A stretch of DNA of 64,000 bases from NCBI RefSeq assembly GCF_014195655.1, contig NZ_JACICD010000014.1, forward strand, positions 22,814 to 86,813. The letters run 5' to 3'. The notes under the pieces were generated by a model. That model saw only the letters and a program-made list of their open reading frames with translations. It made no database searches and was not told where the DNA came from. Each line of letters opens with the position of its first letter. Position 1 is the first letter of the stretch. Shown here piece by piece: positions 26,184 to 35,651 of the stretch. Both the position numbers and the translations under genes were made by a program. The stretch comes from Ancylobacter tetraedralis. GTDB taxonomy: Bacteria > Pseudomonadota > Alphaproteobacteria > Rhizobiales > Xanthobacteraceae.

Positions 26184-27805
26184 GCCCGATCCTGTCGATG
26201 CGAAGCCTGACGGTCCACACGGACTCTTTGGACGGCAGCGTTCCGAAACAGATCCTTCACGGCGTCGACTTCGATCTCGCGCCGGGCGAGATCCTGGGGG
26301 TGATCGGCGAATCCGGATCGGGGAAATCCACTGTCGGCCTAGCGGGCCTGGGTTATACCCGCCCCGGCATGCACATCTCCGGCGGCAGCATCAGGTTTCG
26401 CGACACCGACTTGCTCGGGCTCAGACCTGAGGCACTGCGCCGGCTGCGCGGAGCCGAGATCGCCTATGTGCCGCAAAGTGCCGCCGCGGCCTTCAATCCC
26501 AATCTGCGCATCGGCGATCAGGTCGTCGAGGTGCAGCGCGTCCACCGGCTCGCCGACGCCGGATCCGCCCGGCTGGCGGCGATGGAGACTTATCGCGAAC
26601 TCGGGCTTCCCCAGCCCGAGACCATAGGTCGCCGCTATCCGCACGCGGTCAGTGGCGGCCAACTTCAGCGCCTCGCGGCCGCGATGGCCTTCGCGGCCGG
26701 CCCGAAGCTCGTGGTCTTTGACGAGCCGACGACGGCTCTCGACGTCACGACGCAGATCGGGGTTCTGCGGGCATTCCGTGACGTGCTGCGCGCACATCGC
26801 GCTGCGGCCCTATACATCTCGCACGATCTCGCCGTTGTGGCCCAGCTGGCCGACCGTGTCATGGTGATGGACAAGGGGAGCGTCGTCGAAATCGGCCCGG
26901 CGGAGGAGCTTCTTTCCAGTCCACGGCATCCGACGACGCGCGCGCTACTCGACAGCGCAGCAGGACAACAAGGTTCGCTCGCATCCACAGGGCGCGTTGC
27001 CGAGGTGCGTGCACCGCTGCTGCAGATTCGTCGCGTTTCCGCCACCTATGGTAGCCTACTTGCGCTTCGGGACGTCGATCTGGAGCTCGGAAAAGGCGAA
27101 ATCGTCGCCGTGGTCGGGGAATCGGGCAGCGGCAAGAGCACCTTGTCCAAAGTCGCGGCCGGCTTGGTGAGGCCGCTGACGGGCGACATCATGCTGCACG
27201 GCCGCCGCCTCGCTGAGACCATCGCGGGCCGCAGCCGCGACGATCTCAGACGAATTCAGATCGTGTTTCAGTCGGCGGATACGGCGCTCAACCCCCGGCA
27301 AAGGGTCGGAGATATTCTGAAGCGGCCGCTTGATTTCTATGGCATCCCGACGGCGGGACTGCCCGAGAGCAGGATCGCAGAGCTGCTATCTCTTGTCAGC
27401 CTGCCGGCCGATCTCGCCTTGCGCCGCTCGCCCGAACTCTCCGGCGGCCAGAAGCAGCGCCTCAATCTGGCCCGCGCGCTTGCCGCCCAACCGGAGCTGG
27501 TGATCTGCGACGAGGTCACATCGGCGCTCGACGTCGTCACGCGTGGGGAGATCGTCGCGATGCTGCGAGATCTGCGGGATCGATGCGGAACGGCCTTCCT
27601 ATTCATCACTCACGACCTCGCCACCGCGGGCTCCCTGGCAGACCGGATCGTCGTCATGAAGGACGGTGCCATCGTCGAAGTGGGGCCATCGGACAGCATA
27701 ATGAGCCAGCCGACCGAACCCTATACGAAACGTCTCCTCGCAAGCGTTCCAGCTGCGAGAAGGGGCTGGCTCGACGAAGCGTTGGCCTCGATGGCGACGG
27801 TGTGA
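26180..27805 (+). CDS. Dual ATPase of the ABC importer (DppD-DppF fusion)
   Basis: This is a 541-residue protein with two complete ABC ATPase domains. P-loops are GESGSGKSTVG (about residue 46) and GESGSGKSTLS (about 315). Signature motifs are VSGGQLQRLA and LSGGQKQRLN; Walker B segments are LVVFDEPTTALD and LVICDEVTSALD. The ATG at 26180 overlaps the permease stop, and the longer upstream frame lies within the permease gene. Fused ATPases are common in this transporter type. Confidence 0.92.
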   Translation: MSPILSMRSLTVHTDSLDGSVPKQILHGVDFDLAPGEILGVIGESGSGKSTVGLAGLGYTRPGMHISGGSIRFRDTDLLGLRPEALRRLRGAEIAYVPQSAAAAFNPNLRIGDQVVEVQRVHRLADAGSARLAAMETYRELGLPQPETIGRRYPHAVSGGQLQRLAAAMAFAAGPKLVVFDEPTTALDVTTQIGVLRAFRDVLRAHRAAALYISHDLAVVAQLADRVMVMDKGSVVEIGPAEELLSSPRHPTTRALLDSAAGQQGSLASTGRVAEVRAPLLQIRRVSATYGSLLALRDVDLELGKGEIVAVVGESGSGKSTLSKVAAGLVRPLTGDIMLHGRRLAETIAGRSRDDLRRIQIVFQSADTALNPRQRVGDILKRPLDFYGIPTAGLPESRIAELLSLVSLPADLALRRSPELSGGQKQRLNLARALAAQPELVICDEVTSALDVVTRGEIVAMLRDLRDRCGTAFLFITHDLATAGSLADRIVVMKDGAIVEVGPSDSIMSQPTEPYTKRLLASVPAARRGWLDEALASMATV

Positions 27806-27829
27806 GCCGGAGAAAGAACTGAATCCGAG

Positions 27830-29557
27830 ATGAACGCGAGCGAGAGCGCTACCACCATTCTGATCCATCTCGCCGGTGGCGTCGCGCTGCTGATCTGGGC
27901 GGTCAGGCTGGTGCGAACGGGCGCGATGCGCGCCTTCGGCTCCCAGCTTCGTCAGGCCCTGCAGAGCTTCACGCGCAACCGCTTCGCCGCCTTCGGCAGT
28001 GGCATCGCGGTGACGATGGTGTTGCAGAGTTCGACCGCCACGACGCTGCTGGTCTCCTCCTTCGCGGGCCAGGCGCTGATCGTGCCATGCATGGCGCTCG
28101 CCGTCCTGCTCGGCGCCAATCTCGGCACGGCACTGGCCGCCTTTGTCATCTCGCTCGATCTCGGCTGGATCTGGGGGGTCTGCGTCGCCATCGGCGTCGC
28201 TATGTATCTGTCCAGCGAGGCGATGGAGCGCTCGCGTAATATCGGGCGCGTTCTCGTCGGCATCGGCCTGATCCTGCTTTCTCTGATCGAGCTCAACACG
28301 GCGGCTGCCCCGCTCGCCCAGTCGCAGACGTTCCGCGTCGTGCTCGGCGCGATCGGCTCTGAGCCGTTGCTCGGCATCCTCGTCGCCATCGCCGCGACTT
28401 GGATGGTGCATTCGTCCATCGCGATCATCCTGCTGGTTTCCACCTTCGGGGCGTCCGGCCTATTCCCGCCCGCGACCGCGCTGACACTCGTCATCGGCGC
28501 CAATCTCGGCAACGCGTTGATACCAGTGCTGGATCAGCTTGGCGCGCCTGTGGCCCAGCGCCGCGCTGCCATCGCCAATCTCGCGACCAGGCTCGTGCTT
28601 GCGCTCGCCGTGCTGCCTTTCGTCAGGCCGCTTTCGCAAGGCCTGCTCGCGCTACCTTCGCCGAACGGGCGCCTAGCTATCGAGTTCCACGTCCTGCTTA
28701 ACATCATCGGTGCGGTGGTCTTCCTGCCGTTCGTCAAGCCAATTGTGGCCTTGGTCGAGCGCCTTCTGCCGGGCCGTGAGGAGAAGGCCCAGGCCGTCGC
28801 CCCGCGCTATCTCGATATGAGAGCGCTTGATGCACCAACCACGGCGCTCGCCTGTGCCATGCGGGAAGCGCTGAGGTTGGGCGATCGCGTCGAGGCCATG
28901 CTGCGCGACACTATGACCCTGCTGGAGAAGGACGAGCTCAAGCTCTCACGCGCCATCGCCCAGGCCGACGACGGCGTCGATACGATCCACGAAGCGATCA
29001 AGCTCTACCTCGTGAAGGTCTCGCGCAACGAGCTGACTGAGGAGGACAGCCGCCGCCTGTTCGAGATAATCACGCTGATCACCAATCTCGAGCATATCGG
29101 TGACATCATCGACAAGAACCTGCGCGAGCTCGCGGAGAAGAGGATCCTCAAGCGTTATTCCTTCTCGCCTGAGGGGTTGGCCGAAATCCGCGACTTTCAC
29201 CATCGTGTCGCCGCCGCGCTGGCTCTGGCGCTGAACGTCTTCGCCACGCGCGATCTCGATCTCGCCCGCCAGCTCTTCGCCGACAAGGCGACGATGCGGG
29301 ACGCCGAGCGCCGCGCCGCCGACAGTCATTTCCAGCGCCTGCGCTCGGGACGGCCGGAATCGATCGAGACCAGCGCGATCCATCTCGACATCATCCGCGA
29401 CTTGAAGCGCATCCACGGTCATATCGTCTCGATCGCTTACCCTATCCTGGAGACCGCCAACGAATTGCGCGAGAGCCGCCTGCGCGAGCGCAAGGACGCC
29501 GCCCGCGAGCGCGACGCGCCGGCGAGCCTCCTCCCAGCAGCGCAGGTCGGAGATTGA
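27830..29557 (+). CDS. Na/Pi-cotransporter family protein with PhoU-like domain
   Basis: This is a 575-residue membrane protein. Two inverted Na/Pi-cotransporter repeats carry LQSSTATTLLVSSFAGQ (about 64-80) and VHSSIAIILLVSTFGASG (about 196-213), corresponding to the QSS substrate motifs. The C-terminal ~220 residues are helical and PhoU-like (ELTEEDSRRLFEIITLITNL). It lies 24 nt after the ABC operon, suggesting it moves phosphate released by the phosphonate pathway. Direction of transport cannot be read from sequence. Confidence 0.85.
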   Translation: MNASESATTILIHLAGGVALLIWAVRLVRTGAMRAFGSQLRQALQSFTRNRFAAFGSGIAVTMVLQSSTATTLLVSSFAGQALIVPCMALAVLLGANLGTALAAFVISLDLGWIWGVCVAIGVAMYLSSEAMERSRNIGRVLVGIGLILLSLIELNTAAAPLAQSQTFRVVLGAIGSEPLLGILVAIAATWMVHSSIAIILLVSTFGASGLFPPATALTLVIGANLGNALIPVLDQLGAPVAQRRAAIANLATRLVLALAVLPFVRPLSQGLLALPSPNGRLAIEFHVLLNIIGAVVFLPFVKPIVALVERLLPGREEKAQAVAPRYLDMRALDAPTTALACAMREALRLGDRVEAMLRDTMTLLEKDELKLSRAIAQADDGVDTIHEAIKLYLVKVSRNELTEEDSRRLFEIITLITNLEHIGDIIDKNLRELAEKRILKRYSFSPEGLAEIRDFHHRVAAALALALNVFATRDLDLARQLFADKATMRDAERRAADSHFQRLRSGRPESIETSAIHLDIIRDLKRIHGHIVSIAYPILETANELRESRLRERKDAARERDAPASLLPAAQVGD

Positions 29558-29796
29558 GCGCAGACAAAGTTAAGATAATCGTGCGCCCGGCTCCAGCTCG
29601 AACCCTTCTTCACGACGAACCGCCGCCGCGATCGCCGGCTACGGCATAACCTCGACCAGCATGTGGGCCTGCCGGCGTGCGTTGGAGGAAGGAGCGCTTG
29701 TTCGACTTTCAAAGACTGGACCATGGCCGGCATCCCGGTGCACGCCTATTTCCCCATGGGCCGCGCGACACGGACTACGGCGCTCCCTGGTCTGCG

Positions 29797-31086
29797 TCAC
29801 CGGACGCCGTACGACTGGAGCGCGCCCCGTCGAGAAGGACGCGCGGCCGCCGCCTTGCCGTCAAGGATGTCGGCCATCTCGTCCGCGACGCGGTCGGCCG
29901 CGAGCCGCAACGCCTCGTCGATATGGATATAGCGCTGCGTCACGCCGCGCGACGCGTGGCCGAGAAGCGCCGCGATCGTCAGTTCGGAAAAGCCGAGGTC
30001 GCCGGCGACGCTCGCGAAGGTGTGGCGCAAGGTATGCGGGGTGACGTCCTCCAGTCGCGCCGTTGCACAGACGCGATCGAGCACGCGTACGATCCCGACG
30101 AAATGCCCTTCACCCCAATCGGCCGGGAAGAAGAAGCGCGATCCGGCCTGTGGCTGAGCCAGCAGCAAGTCGACGGCGGCGCGGCCGATGACCCGTGTCT
30201 GCGCGCCGCTCTTCGTGTCGGGAAATCGGATCGAGCCTTCCTCGTCATGGAGCCAGGCACGCTCCAAAGCGAGCCCCTCCATACGGCGCAGCCCCGTCAT
30301 CAGAAAGAAGCGGATCGCCGCAAGGCCGGTCGGGTGCTCGCCGTCCTGCTCCGCAATCCGAATCGCCTTGCCGAGCTTCTCGATCTCGGCGCGGCTCAGC
30401 CGGCGTTCGCGTGGCGTACTAGCGAGGCGACGGACACCCTTTGCCGGGTTGCTCGTGATTTTCCCCAGCCGCACCGCGTGCTCAAAAATGGAGTGCAGGG
30501 TCGACATGGTGCGTGCAGCGACCCCTTCGCCGCCTGTGGTGGCACCGCCGCGGCTACCGACGCGCGCTTTGGACGTCTTACCGGCCGCGATATCGGCCTG
30601 GGCACCTTCGATGTCGCCCAACTTAAGTGTGTCTATGATCCGTTTGCCGAGCAGCGGCTTGATATGCGCATCAATTCGGCTGCGATCCATGGCAAGCGTC
30701 GACGCCTTGATAGGCCGGCGTCGCCTGCCAAGAATTCGTCCGGCCTCCGCCTCGCCCAGATACCAGTCGCAGACCGCACCGACGGTTAGATCGTCCGTTC
30801 GCGTGGCGGCCTCCTCCGGATCGCATCCCTTTGCGACCGAAATCAGGATGTCTCTTGCCGCGTCCCGCGCCTGCTCCACGGTCATGAGACCATACCGCCC
30901 GATGACCCTGCGGCGATGGCGTCCTTCCGGCGTTCGGTACTGCACGATGAAACTCTTGAGGCCCGCTGCGCTGACCCGCACGCCGAAGCCGCGCAACTCG
31001 CCATCCCAGAGGAACTGCTCAGAACCTTCGACCCCAACCTTGGAAGGTTTCAGAGCGTCCAAACGGCGCTTCGTGAGCTTTTCCAT
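29797..31086 (-). CDS. int: Tyrosine site-specific integrase of the ICE
   Basis: This is a 429-residue P4-like integrase. The N-terminal DUF4102-type arm-binding domain (LTKRRLDALKPS, GFGVRVSAAGLKSFIVQYRT) is followed by a SAM-like domain and a catalytic domain. Active-site residues are visible in MTGLRRMEGLALER (Arg), HTLRHTFAS (His, Arg), LLGHASRGVTQRYIH (His and Tyr). The start is 205 bp from the tRNA-Gly fragment, the normal position for an integrase next to its attachment site. Confidence 0.93.
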   Translation of the reverse strand: MEKLTKRRLDALKPSKVGVEGSEQFLWDGELRGFGVRVSAAGLKSFIVQYRTPEGRHRRRVIGRYGLMTVEQARDAARDILISVAKGCDPEEAATRTDDLTVGAVCDWYLGEAEAGRILGRRRRPIKASTLAMDRSRIDAHIKPLLGKRIIDTLKLGDIEGAQADIAAGKTSKARVGSRGGATTGGEGVAARTMSTLHSIFEHAVRLGKITSNPAKGVRRLASTPRERRLSRAEIEKLGKAIRIAEQDGEHPTGLAAIRFFLMTGLRRMEGLALERAWLHDEEGSIRFPDTKSGAQTRVIGRAAVDLLLAQPQAGSRFFFPADWGEGHFVGIVRVLDRVCATARLEDVTPHTLRHTFASVAGDLGFSELTIAALLGHASRGVTQRYIHIDEALRLAADRVADEMADILDGKAAAARPSRRGALQSYGVR

Positions 31087-31290
31087 TTCATTCCAACCAC
31101 TTATAGGAAATCTGCTTCCATTTTTCCCATTTTAACGCTTCCGGAAGCCGAATGGAAGCATCCGAAATCAAATCGTGGCGTCTGGGCGGCGACGATCGGC
31201 GGAGTGAATATGAACTAATTGTCTGATTTACAGTGATTTTTACAATTGCGGCGAAGGGTCGGATATCGTAGCGAATGGCTCTCGGGCACG

Positions 31291-31335
31291 TTGCCAAGGT
31301 TGGGGTCGTGGGTTCGAATCCCATCGCCCGCTCCA
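31291..31335 (+). tRNA. Truncated 3' part of tRNA-Gly(GCC), probable attR core
   Basis: The 45 nt start in the anticodon loop (TTGCCAA, anticodon GCC) and run through the T-arm (GTGGGTTCGAATCCCAT) to the acceptor end CGCCCGCT plus CCA. The 5' half is missing: upstream bases cannot pair with the anticodon 3' stem. It is therefore not a working tRNA. It fits the displaced 3' end left when an element integrates in a tRNA gene; the intact copy should lie left of the window. Confidence 0.75.
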
Positions 31336-31530
31336 AATTTTCCCAATAAAATCGGATAGTTAGCAAGCGCCCTTCGGGGCGTTTTCTGTTTCCAAAGCTC
31401 CACGCTGCGGGCGTTCGAAGCAGAACGGACGCATCCGCGCGGAAAGTCGCCGGATAGCATGGCGACCGCGCCGCACCTTCGCCTCTGCGAGGCGCGATGC
31501 AGATCGAAAACCCCGGAAAATGGCCTCGGC
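31331..31530. repeat. Direct repeat, copy A
   Basis: This 200-bp stretch starts at the last bases of the tRNA fragment and recurs as copy B at 46688-46890 in the same orientation. The first 58 nt match at about nine positions in ten by hand alignment; the remainder is weaker but clear, including CGCATCC, AAAGTCGCCGG and the hairpin CGCCTCTGCGAGGCG. It flanks a 15.4-kb accessory block with copy B. Confidence 0.7.
31365..31386 (+). terminator. Rho-independent terminator of the ancestral tRNA-Gly gene
   Basis: CGCCC (31368-31372), loop TTCG and GGGCG (31377-31381) are followed by TTTT; the AAG and TTT flanks extend the pairing. In copy B of the repeat the same hairpin has one mismatch, a sign of decay there. 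Confidence 0.7.
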
Positions 31531-31631
31531 GTCACCTGCCCTGCAGTCCAGGATGCCGGGCGCTCTCAGGCATCGATTCGTCTGGATCTGTGACCCATCC
31601 GAGATCCGGCGCTCAGCCAGGCGGATCGCGC

Positions 31632-31803
31632 AGCGACTTTCTGCGAAACCGGGGCTTCTCCAAGACCGAGACGGCCAGGATCATCGACAACGTGCGGGTC
31701 GAGGAAGGGCGCAAGCCCGAGAGCATTTTCGACTTCGTGCAGGGCATCACCGCCGTCGCGCGACAAGCCCCACCAGGATGCGCGGCTCGATCGGGCCGCC
31801 TGA
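31632..31803 (+). pseudogene. C-terminal fragment of a DUF932-like gene, frameshifted
   Basis: One frame reads FLRNRGFSKTETARIIDNVR, then EEGRKPESIFDFVQGITAVA. A shift near 31760 continues as DKPHQDARLDRAA and a stop. The pattern resembles the C-terminus of DUF932-type proteins common on plasmids and islands; this was recognised from memory and not searched. No start or N-terminal domain is present. The rest up to 31994 shows nothing. Confidence 0.4.
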
Positions 31804-31994
31804 TTTCTGGAATGCGGGAGGAGATCGTGGAGGATGTTGGGGGAGCGGAGAAGGACGGAGACAGCCAGAGTGGACCCCAAAGCGGAAACCTGGAAGCTCC
31901 GCCTCCTGAAGCATTGCGCGTCACCCTGGCTTGTCGCCGAGTGAGCGACGTGACCTATTCTGCTGGACACGAAAGCGGACCGCCCTGGTGCCTC

Positions 31995-34900
31995 TCACCA
32001 GCTTACGCTGATGCCGATACGGCCTCCGACAGCGTGTCCCTGCGCGTTGTCCACCCGCACCTCATAGTCACCGGATGCGAACAGGCTGACGGTTTCGGAA
32101 ATCGTCATCGAGGCGTCGAGGCCGAGCTGGACCCATGTGCCGCCAGGGCCTGAATCGAACGACGCCGGGTTGGTGCCGGCCAGGTCGGCAAATACGACCT
32201 CCGTGCCGTCGCCGAAGGCGTGCCACAGGCTAGCCCGTGCCGAGCCGGTCAGCTTGGTGCCGCTTTCCAGCACCCACGCACGGCCGACACGTGCGCCGAT
32301 GCGGCCGAGGACATCCTTCGCCGCGTCGTAGTCGATCGAGCCGAAGCTGTCCGCGCCGTCATCGAAGGACAGGCGCTGATAGACCAGCTGCGCCTGCGGC
32401 TCGATGGCCCAGCCGCCGCCGAGGTCGAAGCGGTAGCCCGCCTCCAGCGAGGCGATCAGGCTGAGGCCGTCCGTATCCAGCGTCTCGCCGGCAAGCGAGC
32501 TCGCACTTGCATCGAAGAAGGTGCCCTGAAGCACGGTGTCGATGGTGAGCCCGCTGGCCTGCGAATGCGTCCAGTAGGCGCCGAGCGTGTAGCCATCCAT
32601 CGACACCTTGCCGGCCGAACCGCCATAAACCGCATCGACGCTGCCGCGCGCCTGACCGGCGCCGACATAGAAACCGATGACGTTCTGGATCGCTTCGCCA
32701 GGGTTCGACATCAGAAGATCGTAGCCGGCCTGGAGGCCGGCAAGGTCGATATCGTAGCTCGGACTATTGCTCAGGAAGCGGTTCAGCTGGGTCGCCGCAG
32801 TCCCGCCGCTGGCGCCCTGGCTGCCCGTCTCGCCGAACAGGCGAGCCCAGCCGGCACTTGGGTGCCCGCCGGACGGGTTGGCTCGCGCGGCCTCACGTTC
32901 GGCATGGGTGCCGAGGACCGCCATGCTGTATTGCGACGCGATGGCGGGGAGAGCGGTGTCGACGGCGACTTCCGGCCGCAGGTTCGGCAGCGCGCCGGGC
33001 CCGGTGGCACCCGCCTGCGTCGAGCGCAGGAACCAGTCATCGGCCCCAGACGCGCCGCCGCGGTAAAGGCCGTACTCATAGGCACCGAGGGCGACGCGAC
33101 GACCCAGTGAGAAGGCGCCGGGATCGGTCTGTCCGCCATGGATCGCCTGGATCAGGCCGATGCCATCGGCCGAGGTCAGGGCCACAGTCCCGAGCGGCTG
33201 CACGATGATGCTGGTGTGGCCCGTGGCCGTTCCGCCGTCGATGACGAACCGGTCGGCAGCGCCGGCGCCCGCGAAGGCGGCGTTCATGACGAGCGTGCCG
33301 TTGACGCCCTGATAGTTTCCCACCGTCAGGCTCTGGAACCGCGCCGGCGACGCGCCGACCGGCGGCGCGAACGCGATCGTGCTGTTGCTGTTGACCAGCT
33401 GATCGATCCGCGAGCTCACCGCGATGCCTCCGGCCGGCAGCACCCAGGCGCTGCCGTTCTGGAGCGCAAGGGCGAGGCTGGCATCGCTGGAGCGGGTTAT
33501 CGCGCCGATCACCTGCGAATTCGAGGCGGTGAATTGCAGGCTGGTCCCGGCCGCCACCACCGCCGTACCGCTCACGGCGGCGAGCGTGCCGTCGCTCACG
33601 GTGAGGTAGGCGGCACGGCTGGCCGAGGCACCCTCGATCGAGACGGCGGCCACCGCTGCGGCGGCCTCTCCATAGGCGAGCACGCTCGTTCCGTTCAGAT
33701 CGACCCGCGCGCCCTCGCCAAGCACGATCGCATGCGCATCGGTGCCGTAGGTGATCACCGAGCTATCCATGAGGGCGACCGCTGCGCCGTCCCCCTGCGC
33801 GAGAATCCCGAAGCTGCCGGCGCCTTGCGTCTCCACCGCGAGGCGCATGCCGAAAAGCGCCGCCGGGCCATGGCCACCGGTGACGTGCAGGCCACTGCCG
33901 GCGCCGCGGAGACGGATGGAGCTGTCGGTCAGTTCGACAGTCCCGTTCGGCTCGACCCACACGCCGTCACCGCTGGTGAGATCGACGGCGACCTCAACGC
34001 CGCCGATCGCGGCCGGCGCGTCGCCGCCCGCATGCAGGCCGGCGAGGGAGCTGCCGGTGATGTTCACACGGTTCAGCATGGCTTGCGAGTTGTCGCGCGC
34101 ATCGACGCCGGTGCCGCTGACCTCGTCGCCATTCAGCACGATGCTCACGTCGGTAAGGACGAGCGAGGCGGTGCCGGTCTCGGCGCGCAGGAAAGCACCG
34201 TCACCGCCCGGCGACGCGGTAATGTCGCCGCCAAGGCCCAGTTCGACGCGTCCGCCGCTGCCTATGAAGATGGCGGGCACATAGTCCTGCAGAGGCGCGA
34301 GCGTGACCCGGCCATCCGCGACGGCCGATCCGCCATTGGCGGCATAGACCGCGGCACGCGCGCCGAACGGCCCGCTGACAAGCCCGGTCCACACCGTGCC
34401 GGCTTCCACGACCGCGTTGGCGCCGTCCGCCGCCACTTGAATCTGGCCGGACGGCGTCCAGCCGAGGATGGCCAGCAATTGCTTGAACAGATGCGCCGGC
34501 GCGTCGGGATCATCCGGATTGCTGGCGTTGATGAGGATGGTGATCGTGCGGTCGTTCGCCCGGTCATACATGACCAGCGCCTCGAACCCGAGGCCGTTGC
34601 CGGTGTGGCCGATGAAGCCCGAGATCTCGCCCATGCCGAAGCCGTAGCTGTCATATTCCGGGCTTAGCGGATCGGGCTTGGTGGAGCCGAAGGACTTCAG
34701 CCGCTCGACGAAGTCGCGCTTGCTCAGCAGTTCGCCGGTGCCTACCGCCTTGCCCCAGCGCTCGGCATCGGCGATGACGCCGACCAGCGCGCCCGAGGCG
34801 CCTGCGCCGGTGGCGTTGAAGGCGGCGAGCGATTCCGGGCCGGTGCCGTCATTGACGTCGATATAGCCGACCGCGTTCGGTGTCGGCATCAGGCCGGCGC

Positions 34901-35606
34901 CCTGATTGATCACCGAAGTCAGGCCGAGCGGGCCTGTCAGGCGACGACTTACCTCGTCCGACCAGTCATTTCCCGTCGCGGCCGCAATGACCTCGCCGAG
35001 CAGGATCGTGTTGCTGTTGGAATACTGGTAGGAGGCGCCGGGCGTGAACTGCAGCGGCTCGGCGAAGGCGAAGGCGAGCAGCTCGCGCGCGGTCCATGCC
35101 TTGCTCGGATCGACGCCGAACTGCGCGGCGAAAGCCGACGACTCGGTATAGTTGAACAGGCCGGATCGCATCTGCGCGAGCTGGCGGATCGTCATCACCT
35201 CGCCGCCGGGCACGCCGTCCACATAATTGCCGACCGGATCATCCAGCCCGATGCGTCCCTCTTCCGCCAGCTGCATGATGACCGTGGTCACGAACGACTT
35301 GGTGATGCTGCGATAGCCGAAATAGGTGTCTGCGGTGGGCGGTGTGCCGGTGGCGACATCGGCGAGGCCGGAATTCGACGTCCAGCGAATGTCGCCCTGC
35401 CGGATGGAGACCGAGGCGCCCGGAATGCGCTTCTCGATCAGGGCCTGATCGATGGCGGCCTGAAGCTGCGCCGCGGTCGTCGAATTGTCCCACGGCACGC
35501 TGCCGGAAGGGGTCTGGGCGAGCGCGATCGTGCCATGGGAGGCGAAGATCAGGAGGGCGGCAAGCCGCGAGAGCCGACGGGTCTTACTTTTAGAAATGTC
35601 GCTCAA
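31995..35606 (-). CDS. Autotransporter with a serine beta-lactamase-like hydrolase passenger
   Basis: This is a type V secreted protein of about 1203 residues. After a signal peptide (LAALLIFASHGTIALA) comes a class C beta-lactamase/esterase-type domain (about 40-400). It has the nucleophile motif SITK in FGYRSITKSF, YSN in YQYSNSNTILLGEV and HTGNGLGFEAL. A repetitive beta-helix stalk and a C-terminal autotransporter barrel ending GRIGISVSW follow. A TTG at 35606 preceded by GGGGGA gives MSDISKSK; a longer ATG start at 35642 is possible. It follows the hydrolase at 35652 by 45 nt. The substrate is unknown. Confidence 0.85.
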   Translation of the reverse strand: MSDISKSKTRRLSRLAALLIFASHGTIALAQTPSGSVPWDNSTTAAQLQAAIDQALIEKRIPGASVSIRQGDIRWTSNSGLADVATGTPPTADTYFGYRSITKSFVTTVIMQLAEEGRIGLDDPVGNYVDGVPGGEVMTIRQLAQMRSGLFNYTESSAFAAQFGVDPSKAWTARELLAFAFAEPLQFTPGASYQYSNSNTILLGEVIAAATGNDWSDEVSRRLTGPLGLTSVINQGAGLMPTPNAVGYIDVNDGTGPESLAAFNATGAGASGALVGVIADAERWGKAVGTGELLSKRDFVERLKSFGSTKPDPLSPEYDSYGFGMGEISGFIGHTGNGLGFEALVMYDRANDRTITILINASNPDDPDAPAHLFKQLLAILGWTPSGQIQVAADGANAVVEAGTVWTGLVSGPFGARAAVYAANGGSAVADGRVTLAPLQDYVPAIFIGSGGRVELGLGGDITASPGGDGAFLRAETGTASLVLTDVSIVLNGDEVSGTGVDARDNSQAMLNRVNITGSSLAGLHAGGDAPAAIGGVEVAVDLTSGDGVWVEPNGTVELTDSSIRLRGAGSGLHVTGGHGPAALFGMRLAVETQGAGSFGILAQGDGAAVALMDSSVITYGTDAHAIVLGEGARVDLNGTSVLAYGEAAAAVAAVSIEGASASRAAYLTVSDGTLAAVSGTAVVAAGTSLQFTASNSQVIGAITRSSDASLALALQNGSAWVLPAGGIAVSSRIDQLVNSNSTIAFAPPVGASPARFQSLTVGNYQGVNGTLVMNAAFAGAGAADRFVIDGGTATGHTSIIVQPLGTVALTSADGIGLIQAIHGGQTDPGAFSLGRRVALGAYEYGLYRGGASGADDWFLRSTQAGATGPGALPNLRPEVAVDTALPAIASQYSMAVLGTHAEREAARANPSGGHPSAGWARLFGETGSQGASGGTAATQLNRFLSNSPSYDIDLAGLQAGYDLLMSNPGEAIQNVIGFYVGAGQARGSVDAVYGGSAGKVSMDGYTLGAYWTHSQASGLTIDTVLQGTFFDASASSLAGETLDTDGLSLIASLEAGYRFDLGGGWAIEPQAQLVYQRLSFDDGADSFGSIDYDAAKDVLGRIGARVGRAWVLESGTKLTGSARASLWHAFGDGTEVVFADLAGTNPASFDSGPGGTWVQLGLDASMTISETVSLFASGDYEVRVDNAQGHAVGGRIGISVSW

Positions 35607-35651
35607 TGCCCATCCCCCATGACTTGCTCGCCGGTGGCCCATCGCACGCGG

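Noticed and set aside
31245..31335. A functional tRNA-Gly gene
   Set aside because: Only the part from the anticodon loop to CCA is present. The upstream bases do not pair with the anticodon or acceptor 3' strands.
33138..34667. A 509-codon plus-strand frame opposite the autotransporter hydrolase
   Set aside because: It is an antisense shadow; the minus strand has the active-site motifs and barrel.
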